64,000 nt of DNA, taken from assembly GCA_963970005.1 (NCBI GenBank), contig CAXAMN010026495.1, positions 22,266 to 86,265 on the forward strand. The letters are read 5' to 3'. Origin of the DNA: Durusdinium trenchii (lineage: Eukaryota > Sar > Dinophyceae > Suessiales > Symbiodiniaceae). Position 1 is the first letter of the stretch. Each line of letters opens with the position of its first letter. The position numbers were made by a program, and so were the translations under genes. Positions 42,890 to 54,650 of the stretch are shown in pieces. The notes below the pieces were generated by a model, which ran no database searches, had not been told where the DNA came from, and saw only the letters and a list, made by a program, of their open reading frames with translations.

Positions 42890-45560
42890 TCAGTTTTGAT
42901 TGTCGGTTTTGTTTTAGGAGGTTTATATCGCTCTTTAATGGTGAGCTCTCCCAATGGTGCTTGGAGCTATTCGTAAAAGGTATTCTATGACCAGAAACCT
43001 TTGCGATTTTGCTAGCTTGAGCTTGAGGGCGATTTCATTGTTGACAAATAATATCATAGAGCTATTGATGAAATTGCAGTCCGCAAGACAGGGACTATTC
43101 ATAGATTTTTTCTTCTTGGAGGTAAAAATAATGATTGGGGTGTGTTCCCCCCTAAGACTGGGCAGCTGCAAGAGGGGCTGAACAGCTGGAGGGACTGGGA
43201 TACTCATTGGCATACCAACAGCATACAGGAATGTGGTTACGAAGTGCAAGGTGCTGGTATAAATAGTATGCAGATAAACGCGCGGCTTCCCGAAGAAAAT
43301 GCCAGGGTTGGACTGGCAAAGATATTTGTCATTGGAGCCACTTGAGATTCCAAAACTTATGGGCCACTTGGCCCCTCTGAATCTTGCATAGCTGGGGTTC
43401 CAGCAGTGTTTTCTTTCTGCAATGCCCTATCAACCACTCAACTGTTCGCAGAAGAACTGGAGCCAGCTTGCCATCTCTTTTGCGCTCGTCCGGGGTCCAC
43501 GTATTCTGAGCTGGCGGCCTTTCACGAAAGCTTTGATTTACAAAGCGACCCAAAGAGTTTTATGGCAGGGCCAGCCATCCTTGTGAGTTAAGTTGAAGGC
43601 TAATTTCTACAGTCTCTACTCTATGAGTCTATCTTGTCCAAGTGTAGTCTATTGTCAAATGGCTGTATGGCCTAGCAGCCATGCGCTCATCTCTCAAATT
43701 TCTCTGAGCAACAAACAAATGACAATTCAAGTGCCACAAATCCGTTCATGGCCCCACCCTAAACCAAGCAAAATGCCGATGCTTCCACTCAGCTAAGCTA
43801 AGTCTTGGCAGGGTCTTGAGAAAACAGGCTGAATCTCTACTCTGCGCTCACCTTTTCCCTTCCCTACTACGCTTTTTGGTTGCAGGGTGCGCTGCCTTTC
43901 GGGTTGAAGAAAAGTACTTTGTTTGGAGTGTGAGTTCTGTGAGCATAAGAGCATCCAATGCACGGCCCTTCCAAAGTAGCAAAATCCAACACGCTGTTGA
44001 AGGAGTGGTATTTACACGTCACCTAATATGACAGACTGACATTGGCATTGGTGAAAAACCACCTCCGGCTAAGTTTGCGTAACCCCCGCAACACACACGT
44101 CTTGTAGTCCACGCTCATGCAGTAGTGTAGGGGCCGCGCGGCCTGTCCATGTATTGCACTTGTTGGCGCGTACAAACGTGAGTCGCTGACATCAAAGCAA
44201 AACCTGTAGTGATATGCAGTGCAATCCCTTGACACTGGGTCGATGAATAGTATCTTGAACTAGAACCGTTAGTGACCATCCATACTTGTTGGGGGCATAG
44301 TCAACGCACAATGACTAACGCACTACAGTGTAAAGCCTAACTCAACTGTAAAAACCCCAGCGTTACCCTGGCTGGTTATAGTGCACTCATTGTCCTTGCA
44401 AGAAACCAAGAGTACAGTCAGCACAAGCGTACGAACCTCGACAGTTGTTTCTTTGTGCCTGAAAGGATGCGTCTACTACAGGTGGCTTTAGGTTGTGATA
44501 GTTGATAGTTGTAAGGATACAAATCACACCTCACATGTGTACATACTAAAGTAAAACATTTGAGTGTAAACATAACATTGCTTCGTAAATATGACATGGC
44601 TTACCATATGTCGACCTTTGGAATCTCCAACTTCGTCAGCAGGTTGTCAGCCCAGTTCATGAACTTTGGTGCATCTGCCAATTCGGACCCGGGAGGCTGT
44701 GGCACACAGAATGCTCGACTTCTACTTGAGCTACATCATACAAACCAATCTCCAACTCTGAAGCATGTCCTCAAACCTTGGCCTTGGCTTTCTGGAGTGG
44801 CTGATCCTGAACTGGTTCCTGTTGTCTAAAGTCTACAATCTGAGAAGCTTAGTCACTAGAGCTCCCCCCTTGGTTCAACCTCACGCGCGCGGCAAACATC
44901 TCTGATGTGAAATTGAAATGTTCGAGATCCAAGAAACCATCAGCCAAGCTACTCTGGCAAAGGCGGCAAAGGTTCCTGAAGACATTCCAGGTCAAGGTCG
45001 GGCAAGGAGCTGTCCATGACTACCCCGATACAGGCCTGTAGTACAAATTTCTACGGAGAAGATGGGCTGCAGAACGTCTCCAACTCAGGTGTGCAACCAA
45101 GGCTTCCAATGGCTAAGTTACATTGCTTTGGAAATAGTCCCAAATGAGATGTACTTCAACTTGCAAATAGTCCAGTCCTGACTGGGCTTTGGTTTTTCCA
45201 GAAACAGTCCCTGCAAATATTTACACCCTGGCCTGTGGCCAGGCAAGCTTTACAAATAGTCCTGGTTGATTTTGAGGGTGGGTGTGCTTGGGAGAGCACA
45301 CACTAGCTAAAAACCCTTAGAAAACACTGTAAATACCGTGCAAAATTTCAATAACTGCTCTGAGAACTAGGCGAAACGCAAATTTTTTGATGTGTCTGCG
45401 CCCAGTCTCCATGTCCAATGTCAATGACAACAACAAATAACAGCCCTATCTCCCTTTGCCTGTCATTGTGTAATACCAATAACAAAAATTATGAGTTTCA
45501 GTTTGATGATATAATTATTGAATATAATATATATATATATATGTATCAAGATAAACATAT
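42890..45560. other. Gene-poor stretch before the ATPase relic
   Basis: No recognisable gene. Plus frames at 42954-43181 and 44560-44829 are open but show no domain. The end of the stretch becomes AT-rich with an (AT)n run at 45528-45542, a plausible 5' flank for the gene at 45762. Confidence 0.5.
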
Positions 45561-45761
45561 ATATCAATGATACTGCTTGATTTTCTTGCTTATGTGACTT
45601 TTTATGATGTAGTTTTATGTGTTCTTATTGTAAAAAACTGCAATCAAAAGATAGCCACAAGGGTGCCTTCATCTTTTGTTGACATCTGTATTCATCTCTG
45701 TTCATCTGCCTCTACCAAATCCTTTTGGTCTCAAATCGTAAAAGCTCATACCAGACGAATC

Positions 45762-47851
45762 ATGGCAGCAGATGGTAATGTCAGTCTTGAGGATGCGTTG
45801 AATGCGACCAATTCTTTGAAATTGGTCAATTTAGACAAGGGCCCACAATTCTTGGAGTCCCATATGTCTTCTGGCCACTTCGATCCTACTGACTTACCAA
45901 TGAAACCTATGGACTTGAACGCGGCTTCCATGAAGCGCTACATAGAGATCATCAATGACGTGCAAATGGAAAACGTCTCCCACGAGCAGCAGCAAATCTT
46001 TTTGGAAAAGAGATTCCATGACCTACCTCCTCCATTCGGATTCAAATCGTCTCCTGGCATGGCAGTAAAGGTCAACTGGGTGCTCTTCACACGAGAAGAT
46101 GGGAAGAAGCTTTTGCTGAAAGACATCAACCTAGACAAGAAGGTCAAGGCATCATTCATCAAATCCATCTCCCATGGTGATCTCTACGCATTCACATGGG
46201 AAGGTAATGTCAAAAACGTCGTGAAGGCAATTGTGTACATGATCCACAACATGAAAGTTGGAAGGGGAGGCTTTATTTGCATGTGTCAAGCTTTAAAGCC
46301 TGAACGGAACAGCTCTGAAGCCTTCAATTTTCACGAGCAAGATGTTCGACTTCATCGAGCAAGAAGGGCCAAGGGAGAATGTAAAGAACATACAGCTACG
46401 ATGGATCACCAAGCAGCTCAACAACCCCAAGAGCCCAATTCACAAGTGGCCAGAGCGTCTTGTAGAAAAATATCTCAGGAATCTTGCCAATGATGGTGTA
46501 CGTGCTCAGCTGGTGACTGACTTTCACTTCACACTCGCTGATGTCAATGTCTGTGCCCTCAAAGAACTCATTCCCATACTTCGCCTTTGTAGGGAGAAGT
46601 CTCTTGGGTTTCATGGCACGGCGGGCTTTGGCAAGACACCTTTGGCCCGCATCATTTGCATGGCCTTCTCCAGGTATTGGGTCAACAAAGTGAAATCAAA
46701 AGACGAACCAGGATTTTGCACGGCCAGCGAATTTGATTTTTTCGTGGCCAAGTGGGTCGTCTGACAAGGCCAGACTTGTTTGATGATGGAACATTCCAAG
46801 ATCACTTGATCAAGAAATTGAAGGCCTTTGCTGATGTTGGCTTGGAAGAAGCCATGACGAAAGAAAGGTGGGGAGCCGCCAAGTTCGTAATGCAGCAGCT
46901 ACGTGTGTGGTGTGTAAATGACTTCGACGCCAATGCCGAGCCCAAAGATAACATGGCACCGGACACTAACAAGTCTACGATCGCCCATCAAGAGTTCATG
47001 GATATGTTGGCACCGGCGTGGCCCAAGGACACCTCGAAGGAAAACATCCTTGCCGTGCTCAAGAGGTCCAGCATTTGCATCAACACCCGCACACACAATC
47101 ACACTTACCTCTATGTTCGCCCAGCAGGTGACAAAGAGGTGTCTGTGCAGCGTGTCCGTCTTCCTGCAGACGCTTCTTTTCTTCGCCCAGCCGCTGGTGA
47201 AAGGTATATACAGTATCGGCATGGCAACAAGGAGCCCCATTCAAGCTTTCAAGAACACCTTGACTGGGAACAGGCTTGGCTCACTGCACTTTTGGAAGAC
47301 AAACCTCTACCACCATGGCTGCCGTCTGGCATGGGTTGTTCACGGACTCCTCCACACAGTTGCCGCCAGTACCTTTGTCCCCTTTATCACCCATCCGTTG
47401 CAAAGAGGAACCGAATGAGACACCATCAAATGTATTCAAGCGCTTGGTTTCTCAAGCCTTCCATGAGCCCATCGACTTGGACACCCCTTCGCCTCAAAAG
47501 CCACTGAAGCAAGTGAAGGTTGAGGTCTCTTCAAGCCCATCCACGGCACCAGTGCTTGCTCAGCTTCACGGTCAACAACGTGATCCAGCATCTGAAGAAC
47601 ATCCCTTGCCTGATCATGAGCAACATGAGGAATGTGAGCCTGCATCTGCTGAACATCCTCTAGCTGACCATGAAGAAGATGAACAAGGTGGTGAACTTCC
47701 CTTGCCTGACTATGAAAAAATGAACAATGTGGTGATTCATCTCATGAACACGATGGCAACCAATGTGAATATGCGTCTCCTGTACCTGTTCATGACCCTA
47801 CTGATCTTCACTCAGCTGAAGTCCATAGCGTTTACTGAATGCAAGAACTAA
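45762..47851 (+). pseudogene. AAA-type ATPase/helicase-like gene of a transposon, frameshifted
   Basis: Start ATG in MAADGNVSLEDALNATNSLK. A ~170-residue N-terminal region follows, then a shift near 46270-46300. The second part has GTALKPSIFTSKMFDFIEQE and the Walker A motif LGFHGTAGFGKTPLARI (~46608-46655). Another shift at ~46760 leads into Walker B-like PDLFDDGTF. Sensor-1-like LRVWCVNDFD (~46895-46925) and TYLYVRPAGDKEVSVQRVR follow. A final shift near 47330 opens a Glu/Pro/His-rich tail with repeated EHPLPDHE and EHPLADHE units, ending at TAA 47849-47851. The motif order suits a P-loop ATPase of the AAA+/superfamily 3 helicase kind. I recall this as a repeated dinoflagellate family. It is followed 120 bp later by a transposase-like gene in the same orientation. 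Confidence 0.65.
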
Positions 47852-47969
47852 TTTTAATGTTTTTTTAATAGACTTCAAGTTGCAATTGATAACTGTTCGT
47901 GTATACACCTTGTAGTTATTTTTTACATGTAATTTGTAAAAATGTACAATTGTAAGCAGTAAGGCTTGC

Positions 47970-49877
47970 GTGCAATGTCACATCTACTACATGCCTCATG
48001 AAGCTCGTGATGCTCATGGGGTCTGTTCCGCATGTGGAACGCCTTTGCAGATTGGAGGCGTCTTCTCTTCCATCCAACAACAGCCACCAGATGATGAAGG
48101 TGATGAAATGGATGTGGATGAAGATGTTTCTGGCGGCGCATCTGCAGACGGAGAAGGCTTTAAACATGTCTGTGCTATCATTGCTCTTCAAGCTCTAGAT
48201 GTACCAATCGCTGTCTCCTCCAACGGGCCCTTTAGAGTCTCACAATGTGTGTCCCTTCTCAATCCTTTGGGTGCAACGTTGAAGGCAGTGCGAGCCTGTG
48301 AAATTGGAATAGACGGAAAGTACTTGGTCCACCGGGCTGATGATCAGCATTTCTTTGGAGCATCTGTCTTGGAGGGGATGGCTGTAATTCATGATGATGG
48401 AACGAAAAGGAAGACATCATTAGTTGAACTTCATCGAATCATACTTTCCAAGGAGCACAGTATCTTCAGACTTGTTCTCCTCAAGACGCACTTGTCTCCT
48501 TTCCCTCCTGCTGTTGACGTTGAAGGTGGAGCTTGTTGAATGAAGAAGGTGAGCACTCACTCCACGTCTTTGTCTTTGTGCAGATGTGGATGGAAACTAC
48601 AAAAGCGCCATACTATCCAGGCTGTCGTCTATGATCTGACTGGAAAGGAGCATGTACTTATCGATACCAAGCAAGCAATGTAGAAACCGCAGTATGGAAT
48701 ATGGACCCAATTTCCGTCGTCGCAGTGGTGATCTCCTCAACACGGTTGTGGTTTCATCCATGGGTTTGGAGCAGGTTTTGTTCATCAACTCCAAGGTAGG
48801 CTTCACCATTCGATACTTGAAATACCATGCTCATCTACTTTTCCGTTGCGCTGCCTCTGCCAGAGGGTTAGAGTGGTGCTATGAGAAAACCTTTTTCGAT
48901 GGATGTGGCGATAAAATGGGTTGGGAAGGCAACTTCAGGAAATTGCATTACGATGCTCTTTTCTACTACATGGTCGCCATTGAATGGGAGAAGATTGGCA
49001 AACATACAAGCCTTGCCATTGGAAATGAACTCAATGAAGAGACCCTGAATCAGTATGACCACTTCTGCCATGAGAATCTGTTTCCTCCATCTCGTCGAAA
49101 CAAAGTCACTGCCATTGTATGTGATGGCCATCAAAAGGTTCTCGACTCATGAAGTGTCTTGGAAAGAAGGTGCCCACATCTCGGCCAGGTCGTCCTCGCA
49201 AAGATGGAGTCAAAAAGGAAGAGCGCAACCATGGATGGTTCATGGTCATTGACCCGTGTGCCTCTCGCATCCTGGCCATTGAAAGCTTGGACAAGCCAGA
49301 GAACAATGAGATAGTCGCAAAGTCGGTGACCAAGGTTTTGCCACTTTACCCCAAGGTTGACCTTCTCATACTCGATCGCTCTTACCACTACAAGTCCTCA
49401 GCTATCAACAACCCGGAGCTTTCGCAAATCAAGTACTACTCGTTGGACAAGTTCCACGCATACCGCCACAAAAGCACATGTCCTTGCAACCCATTGGCCA
49501 AAAAGAGTCTCAAGAAGAGATTGGGATCTATCAATACTTCGGTGGCGGAGCAGACCTTCTCATGGTTCAGGGGCTATGCCAATTTCTTGAACGACATGCG
49601 CTCTCTCCGTCATAGGTTCGCAGTGCTTCTCTTCTGTACCTGGCACAATGACTTGATGACTGCTGGAAAGACGGAGCACTTGAATCAGTTCAAATGGAAG
49701 AAGCAATCCCGCAAGATCTCCAAGCCGTACTCTTGCAACCTGAAGCGCAAGGGTAAGGGGCATCGAAGCATGCGAGTCTTGAAGGCCATGAAGGCAATGA
49801 AGCGATGGCCGCCATGCGTGAGAGCGTCCAAATTTTCGACGCAGCACTTGCGTATAGCGACACTATCGGAAGCATAG
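47970..49877 (+). pseudogene. DDE-transposase-like gene with zinc motifs (KDZ-related?), frameshifted
   Basis: Begins within VQCHIYYMPHEARDAHGVCSACG, a C/H...CxxC zinc-like motif, then an acidic stretch (DDEGDEMDVDED). A second Cys motif CRCGWKLQKRHTIQAVVYD (~48580) may follow a short intron (GTGAGCAC...TTGTGCAG). The core reads FRKLHYDALFYYMVAIEWE, then CDGHQKVL, a one-base shift at ~49145, GWFMVIDP, VDLLILDRSYHYKSS, HAYRHKSTCPCNP and NTSVAEQTFSWFRGYANFLN, ending at 49877. The acidic residues in CDGH, ILDRS and AEQ could form a DDE triad. The Cys-cluster plus AEQxF...RH pattern resembles transposases of the KDZ (Kyakuja-Dileera-Zisupton) kind. That assignment is tentative. It is a relic because of the shift. 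Confidence 0.58.
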
Positions 49878-49879
49878 TG

Positions 49880-50440
49880 GCGCGAGTACTCGGCAAGGGC
49901 CATTGTACAAACCCTCAAATTTATGCAACCGTCTCAGAAAAGGCATATATTAAATAAAGACTGCGATACTTATCAGCAATGCCTGCTGTGCGACAAAGTT
50001 TTCCAAAAAACCAAAAAAACAAAAAGCTAAAATACCAAAAAACAAACAACGAAAAAACCAATGTTCGACACAAAATGCAGCCAACATCCAAAAACCAATA
50101 GTGACCCCATTCTGTCTCAAACATTGTTTTCTTTTGTGTTTTTTTGTGTTTATGTTTTTTTTTTAGTGTTCTTTTGTATTTTTGTTTTTTTTTTGTATTC
50201 CCTCTGAATTGGGATAGGGTTGGATCTCACAAAATTGATCAAAAAATAACTCAAAACCTCAATTTTGGAGAGGTTTTTGCAAGAGATCACAGTAAAACAC
50301 AGTGTTTTTGCATCATTTTTGCATGAAAAACATCTCCCAGGAGCACCCGTTCTGTTGATTTTTGGTAGGTTCAAAAATCGCTCCTGGCAAACCCAAGATG
50401 CCTCACCGAGAAAGCGAATAAAGAGGGAAGTAAACATCCT
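49880..50440. other. Homopolymer-rich flank of the transposase relic
   Basis: A-rich then T-rich tracts (TTTTTTTTTAGTG, TTTTTTTTTGTATTCC) with no gene. It is a plausible 3' flank of the two-gene element. I found no inverted repeat here matching 45.2-45.7 kb. Confidence 0.5.
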
Positions 50441-51045
50441 AAGTTTTGTTTCTTACGAAAGCTGGCTCCAATGGGCGGTCAAATTTGGTGCATGTTTGTG
50501 CCAATCCTCGGCGATCTTGGCGCATTCTTAGGGCATATCCCTCGCATTTCACCCACTCTTGACGCTTCTCGTGGAGGTATGTTGGAAGTGATTGGGGCCG
50601 TGGGGTCTAGATCAGGGCTATGTTGAAGGCTTTGCTTTGCGGTCATGTTGGTCCACTTGGCTGCTTTTTCTTTGCCGTTTGACTTGGGCACGTGGTCTTT
50701 TGAGTAGTGTGCGTAAACACCGTAAACACTAAACACCATTAAAAAATTAGGTCCGACAAGTGTAAGACAGGTGGTTTTGACAGCGTTGGCTTTGGTTGTC
50801 ATTTTTGTTGCTTACGAAAGCTTTTTGCAATGGGCGGTCAAATGCGGGCATGTTTGCGCCAATCTTCGGCGATCTTGGTGCATTCTTTGTCACGTTTCGC
50901 CGAATGTTGGGGCTCTCTTGAGGCTCCTCGTGGGGGTATGTTGGAGGTGATTGGGGCCGTGGGATCTATGGTGCAGGCTTTGCTGCTGTTATGTTACTTT
51001 TTTTGCGGTAAAACCAGTGACAGACTTAGGTCCGACAAGTATAAG
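50440..51045 (+). repeat. GGTCCGACAAG repeat, copies R2 and R3 in tandem
   Basis: R2 (about 50447-50766) and R3 (about 50806-51045) each run from a TTACGAAAGCT sequence to GGTCCGACAAGTxTAAG. They are in the same orientation as R1 at 42.5-42.9 kb. R2 is the closest match to R1. Confidence 0.88.
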
Positions 51046-51289
51046 TAGGTTACTTTTTTAGGCCATGGTGGTCTTTTGCTGTCAGCCTGCGGCTATCCTG
51101 AGGCATCTCCTTTATCATATTGGCAATTTTCACCCATTGTTCACAAGACATGTTGTGGGCTCTGTTGGGGGTGTGGGGCTGCTGCTCCGCTTTCCGTTTT
51201 TTTCCGAACTGGTTTGCAGCCGCAGGCCCCGCCGCAGATCAAGCAATTTTTCGTGAACATGCTCAAGCTGACGCTTGAATGGCCTTGAT

Positions 51290-52366
51290 TGAACAGTACC
51301 CTGAGAGAGAATTGCGTGCTTTGTGGCAGATATTTTTTCGCCGGGAGAACTTTGACACGCGGTCTGAGTCAAAGTGCACTCCGTGATGTCAAACCATGTC
51401 GATGTCTTGAGCACTCCGCTATGCTGAGGACATTGTGCAGGGTAAGCCTCAAGCTCCTGCGCCGCCCAAGCCTGCAGACTCCAGGCAAATTCCACTCCCA
51501 AGACGGCCAACGAGCACCTTCCATCAAAGTCGAGACAGTGCTGATGGCAATAAGAAGTGTGCTCACTGTCAATGTGTGCAAGGAAGCCATTTTGCGCTCA
51601 GGCGCCACATTGAAACGGGATGCTGCAAATCCTTCAACCCCAATCGACTCTTGGGCAGTTACATCCCACAAACGTGGCCTGAACTCATGACTCTAGCCAA
51701 GAACACTGAAACGGATACCATCCTGTCGACGCCTGACTACATTCAAGCACTCCGCACTGCGTGTGTGCTCTGTGACGCAGGCATTGTGTGAAGCCTGGAG
51801 CCATCATTCAAAACCACTTGCAAGATCATGCTGCCATAGTGCTCCAGAGCCCACGATCTGGGGCATCCTGAATCTCTTGGCCCACAACTCGATTTGGCTG
51901 GCAGGGTTCGACCGCATACACAGAGAGAGAGAGAGAGAGAGAGCCCTTTAGCCACTTCCTTGGTCAAGTTGTCCAAGCAGCAGGAGGGCAAGACATCAAA
52001 TGGCCGCTCCAACAAGAGAAAGTGAAGTGCACCTTGATGGCTCTACGCCTGATCAACCCGGACAACCTTTGCTTTGTCCACGCCACAATGCTGGCTTTCT
52101 TCTGGGGCTTTGTGCATTTGCAGAATTGCAAATGGTCGCAGCTCCTTGTGGGTCGATGTTCGTGAGCTTGATTGCTGGAAGGATTGGCGGATGGAAGACA
52201 GCGTGATGCTCATGAGTTCCTTAAAAATTCGTAGCGTTCTTTCAGCCAGCTCACTCATGGACAGATCCAAGTCATGGACCGAGCCACGGCTTACCTGCCA
52301 CCGTCTCTGGTCACTAGTGGGACCGCCTGAAAGGGTCTCCTTGCGGCAGACAAAGTGCTTTTTTGG
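51290..52366 (+). pseudogene. C2H2-finger/USP element, copy C, 5' part
   Basis: Parallel to copy A. CAHCQCVQGSHFALRRHIET (~51555-51615) is followed by IPQTWPELMTLAKNTETD. A finger is split by a shift (CVLC, then HCVKPGAIIQNHLQDH, ~51770-51830). The Cys box is DNLCFVHATMLAFFWGF (~52065-52115). RQRDAHEFLKNS (~52195) matches the QQDAHEFL block that follows the Cys box in C19 proteases. A (GA)n run at 51921-51943 interrupts the linker. Several stops and shifts make it a relic. Similarity to copy A (CCACCGTCTCTGGTCACTAG) persists to about 52366, where an insertion begins. Confidence 0.7.
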
Positions 52367-53575
52367 CTTTGGCTTCGTCTCTCAGAGCTACGGGGCATAC
52401 GTGAAAAGGTTTCACGGAGCCTGCCATCCTCACGCCGCATACACATGTCAAAATTCATGACAATCTCGCAGGTCAGAAGACCGTCAACTAGTGCGCAATC
52501 AACTCAAAATCCAAGGCATAGCCTTGGTCTCAGCTGCTCAGTTGCTAGGCCAGGTCAGGTCGATCTGCAAGGCAGGTTTGTAGCAGGGTCAAGGTCAGCT
52601 GCAGGCCGCCAGCTTTAGAAGCAATGCCAGGATCTGTGGGGACATGTTCTGTCCCAGGGTGAGGCGAGTCAGTGTAAAGCCAATCCCCCAATCCCATTGG
52701 CGGCGCTTCAAGGTCAAAACCTAACAGGAAACCTTTCACGATTCCGGGGCGCCCCATAAATTGTGCCACGGTGCTTGAGATCAGTCTCATAGTAGGCCTT
52801 GGCCACAGGGAAGTTCAGAATCGTCGGGCAGCAGTGAGTTGTCAGAGAGCATCGGCGTGGCACCACAGGCAAGGAGTATCTGCATGTTGGTGGTCGAGGC
52901 CAACCCAGTCAAGGGTCCTGGTCAAAGTCCAAAGTCCAACGGGCCTGAAAGTCACGTTGGAAGACATTCTTGACCAGTGACTTGGTGTCCAAGAAGATCT
53001 GTGCGCAAGCTCCACAATGAACCGCAAAGTAGCTCATCAGCTCTTCCTTAGTTTCCATTTCCTGCCAGCATTGCTTTTCCAGGAGCTTCACAAGTTGAAA
53101 AACCTTGGCGTCGTGATCACGTATATAGAACCCGACAGCGAATCAACCAGACGCAAGTCCAGTCAGCACGTCTAGACCAACACCGAAAATCAACTAAAAC
53201 AATTTCAAGTGGCAAGAGTGCGCGCTCAGCAGGAGCTCCAAGATCAAAAAGATCAACCATGCACGCGGCTCTGCAGGCACCCCGCTAGTGGGGAGAGCTG
53301 CAGAGCTCATCTGAACCCAGGGGCTTGTACCTTGTATGCAACAGCAATCGTTTTGCTTCTACAATCCTTATTCATGTTGGCCGCCAGAGCCCAGCCACCA
53401 CCCGGCACTGCCACCGAGGGCCCGACGCCGTTCTATGCGCTTGTTCTCCTCAAAGGATAGCGCAAACCGGTTGCAGTCGCCATGTGCAAGTTTTTCCTTG
53501 CGCCAGCCTCAATATCTTTGTGTACAACAGGGAGACAAGCGGGGAGACATGAAAGGAGGCAAGGAGACAAGGCAA
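52367..53575. mobile_element. About 1.2-kb insertion inside copy C
   Basis: Copy A runs uninterrupted from its CCACCGTCCCTGATCACCAG to ATGATCTCAGAATGGCACAA. In copy C the matching sequences are separated by about 1.2 kb. The insert has no recognised gene; a weak minus frame has VHCGACAQIF. Its right edge is a reversed GTCTCC-type minisatellite (53528-53575). Terminal repeats were not found, so its class is unknown. A deletion in copy A is the alternative. Confidence 0.5.
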
Positions 53576-54650
53576 TGACTGATTGATGAATGGCATTGAT
53601 ATGTTGGCATGATCACGGCCCTTGACTCTGACAGCCCGTTGATTTGCTTTCAGATTGACCGTTTTCAACCTGATGCGCAAGGCAATGTTGAGAAAGCAGT
53701 TTGGCACCTGGAGCTCTCTGTTGTACACGTACTGATTTCACCTGATCAGGACTCACTGTGCACCGAGGGCAGGTATCCTCCACCGTGGACAAGATCAGTA
53801 TGGTCACCTCCAGTGTGTCGGTCTCGTCTCCCAAGGATGGGTGGTTTTCGATGATGGCATCCCTTTCGTGGGGTGAGGGTTCTACCAGGGCCATGACTGG
53901 TAGTGAAAGAGACCATGCTTTGGTTGTGCGCCTGCCCGTTCGTTGAGTGCCAAAGCGAAAAGAAGTTTTAGTAGAGCGCACAAGCGCTTGGCCCACTACG
54001 GGTACACGAGCTATAGAGGACGTGTTCTTTTCAGGGATGGACCTCCTTCCCTGGATGCTGCGCCACCTAGCTTTGGTCCATGGGCCACCATGGATTGCAA
54101 CTGATTTTGTTGCAATGCACCCGCTGGACACAATCCCTTCAGTGGACAACATATGGCTACCATGCTGCGCAGCCATTGGACACTCCCAGGACTATGGAGG
54201 GTTGTTAGTTTTTTGATACAAGTGTGCCTCACTTGGAGGGTCTGGCGGCATGGACCATTCAAGCCTGCCTCGCGAAGTGTGCATCAAAAGAATTGCGCCA
54301 GATCTTCTTTCTAGGTCATGCTTCTAGCATCGCCGGTGGAGTCTGGTGTTACGGCGCAGGTTCACTTGATCGCGAGGCCCTGTGGTTTGGATCCTGAAGG
54401 GAGCAGTGCTTGCACGTGCAGAGAACGCCGTTCCTTGCCCGGATGTTCTCAATAACTTAACGTCAAAATCTTGTTGCCCAGAGTGACACCCGTGGCGCTG
54501 CCATTGTTTGTGGCGGCGCGACGACTTCTGCAGTCACGGCCCGTTACGGTCATCAGCCCATCCCCCTCGACCTGTCCAGAGTGCGGCCAGGATCAAGAAC
54601 CTATTGTTCACCACATTCTGTGGCATTAATCTTTAGTGGGTTGCACGCCC
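53576..54650 (+). pseudogene. C2H2-finger/USP element, copy C, 3' part
   Basis: Resumes at DEWH...GMITALDSDSPLICFQ, then IDRFQPDAQGNVEKAVWHLE. After a shift it reads the USP His/Asp boxes AGILHRGQDQYGHLQCVGLV and GWVVFDDG (53771-53870). Beyond the protease domain, fragments LRQIFFLGHASSIAGGVWCY (~54290) and STCPECGQDQEPIVHHILWH (~54570-54630) suggest further coding. The latter CxxC...HH pattern resembles the Cys/His tail of some non-LTR reverse transcriptases, but no reverse transcriptase core was found. Calling the parent a retroelement is therefore an inference from memory of dinoflagellate families. Confidence 0.6.

Noticed and set aside
52842-53091. Minus-strand gene with VHCGACAQIF
   Set aside because: Short, single CxxC, no neighbours or splice signals; lies in the insertion within copy C and is kept only as a note.
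53613-54176. 187-codon open frame on the minus strand
   Set aside because: Antisense of the USP His/Asp boxes of copy C, which read clearly on the plus strand.
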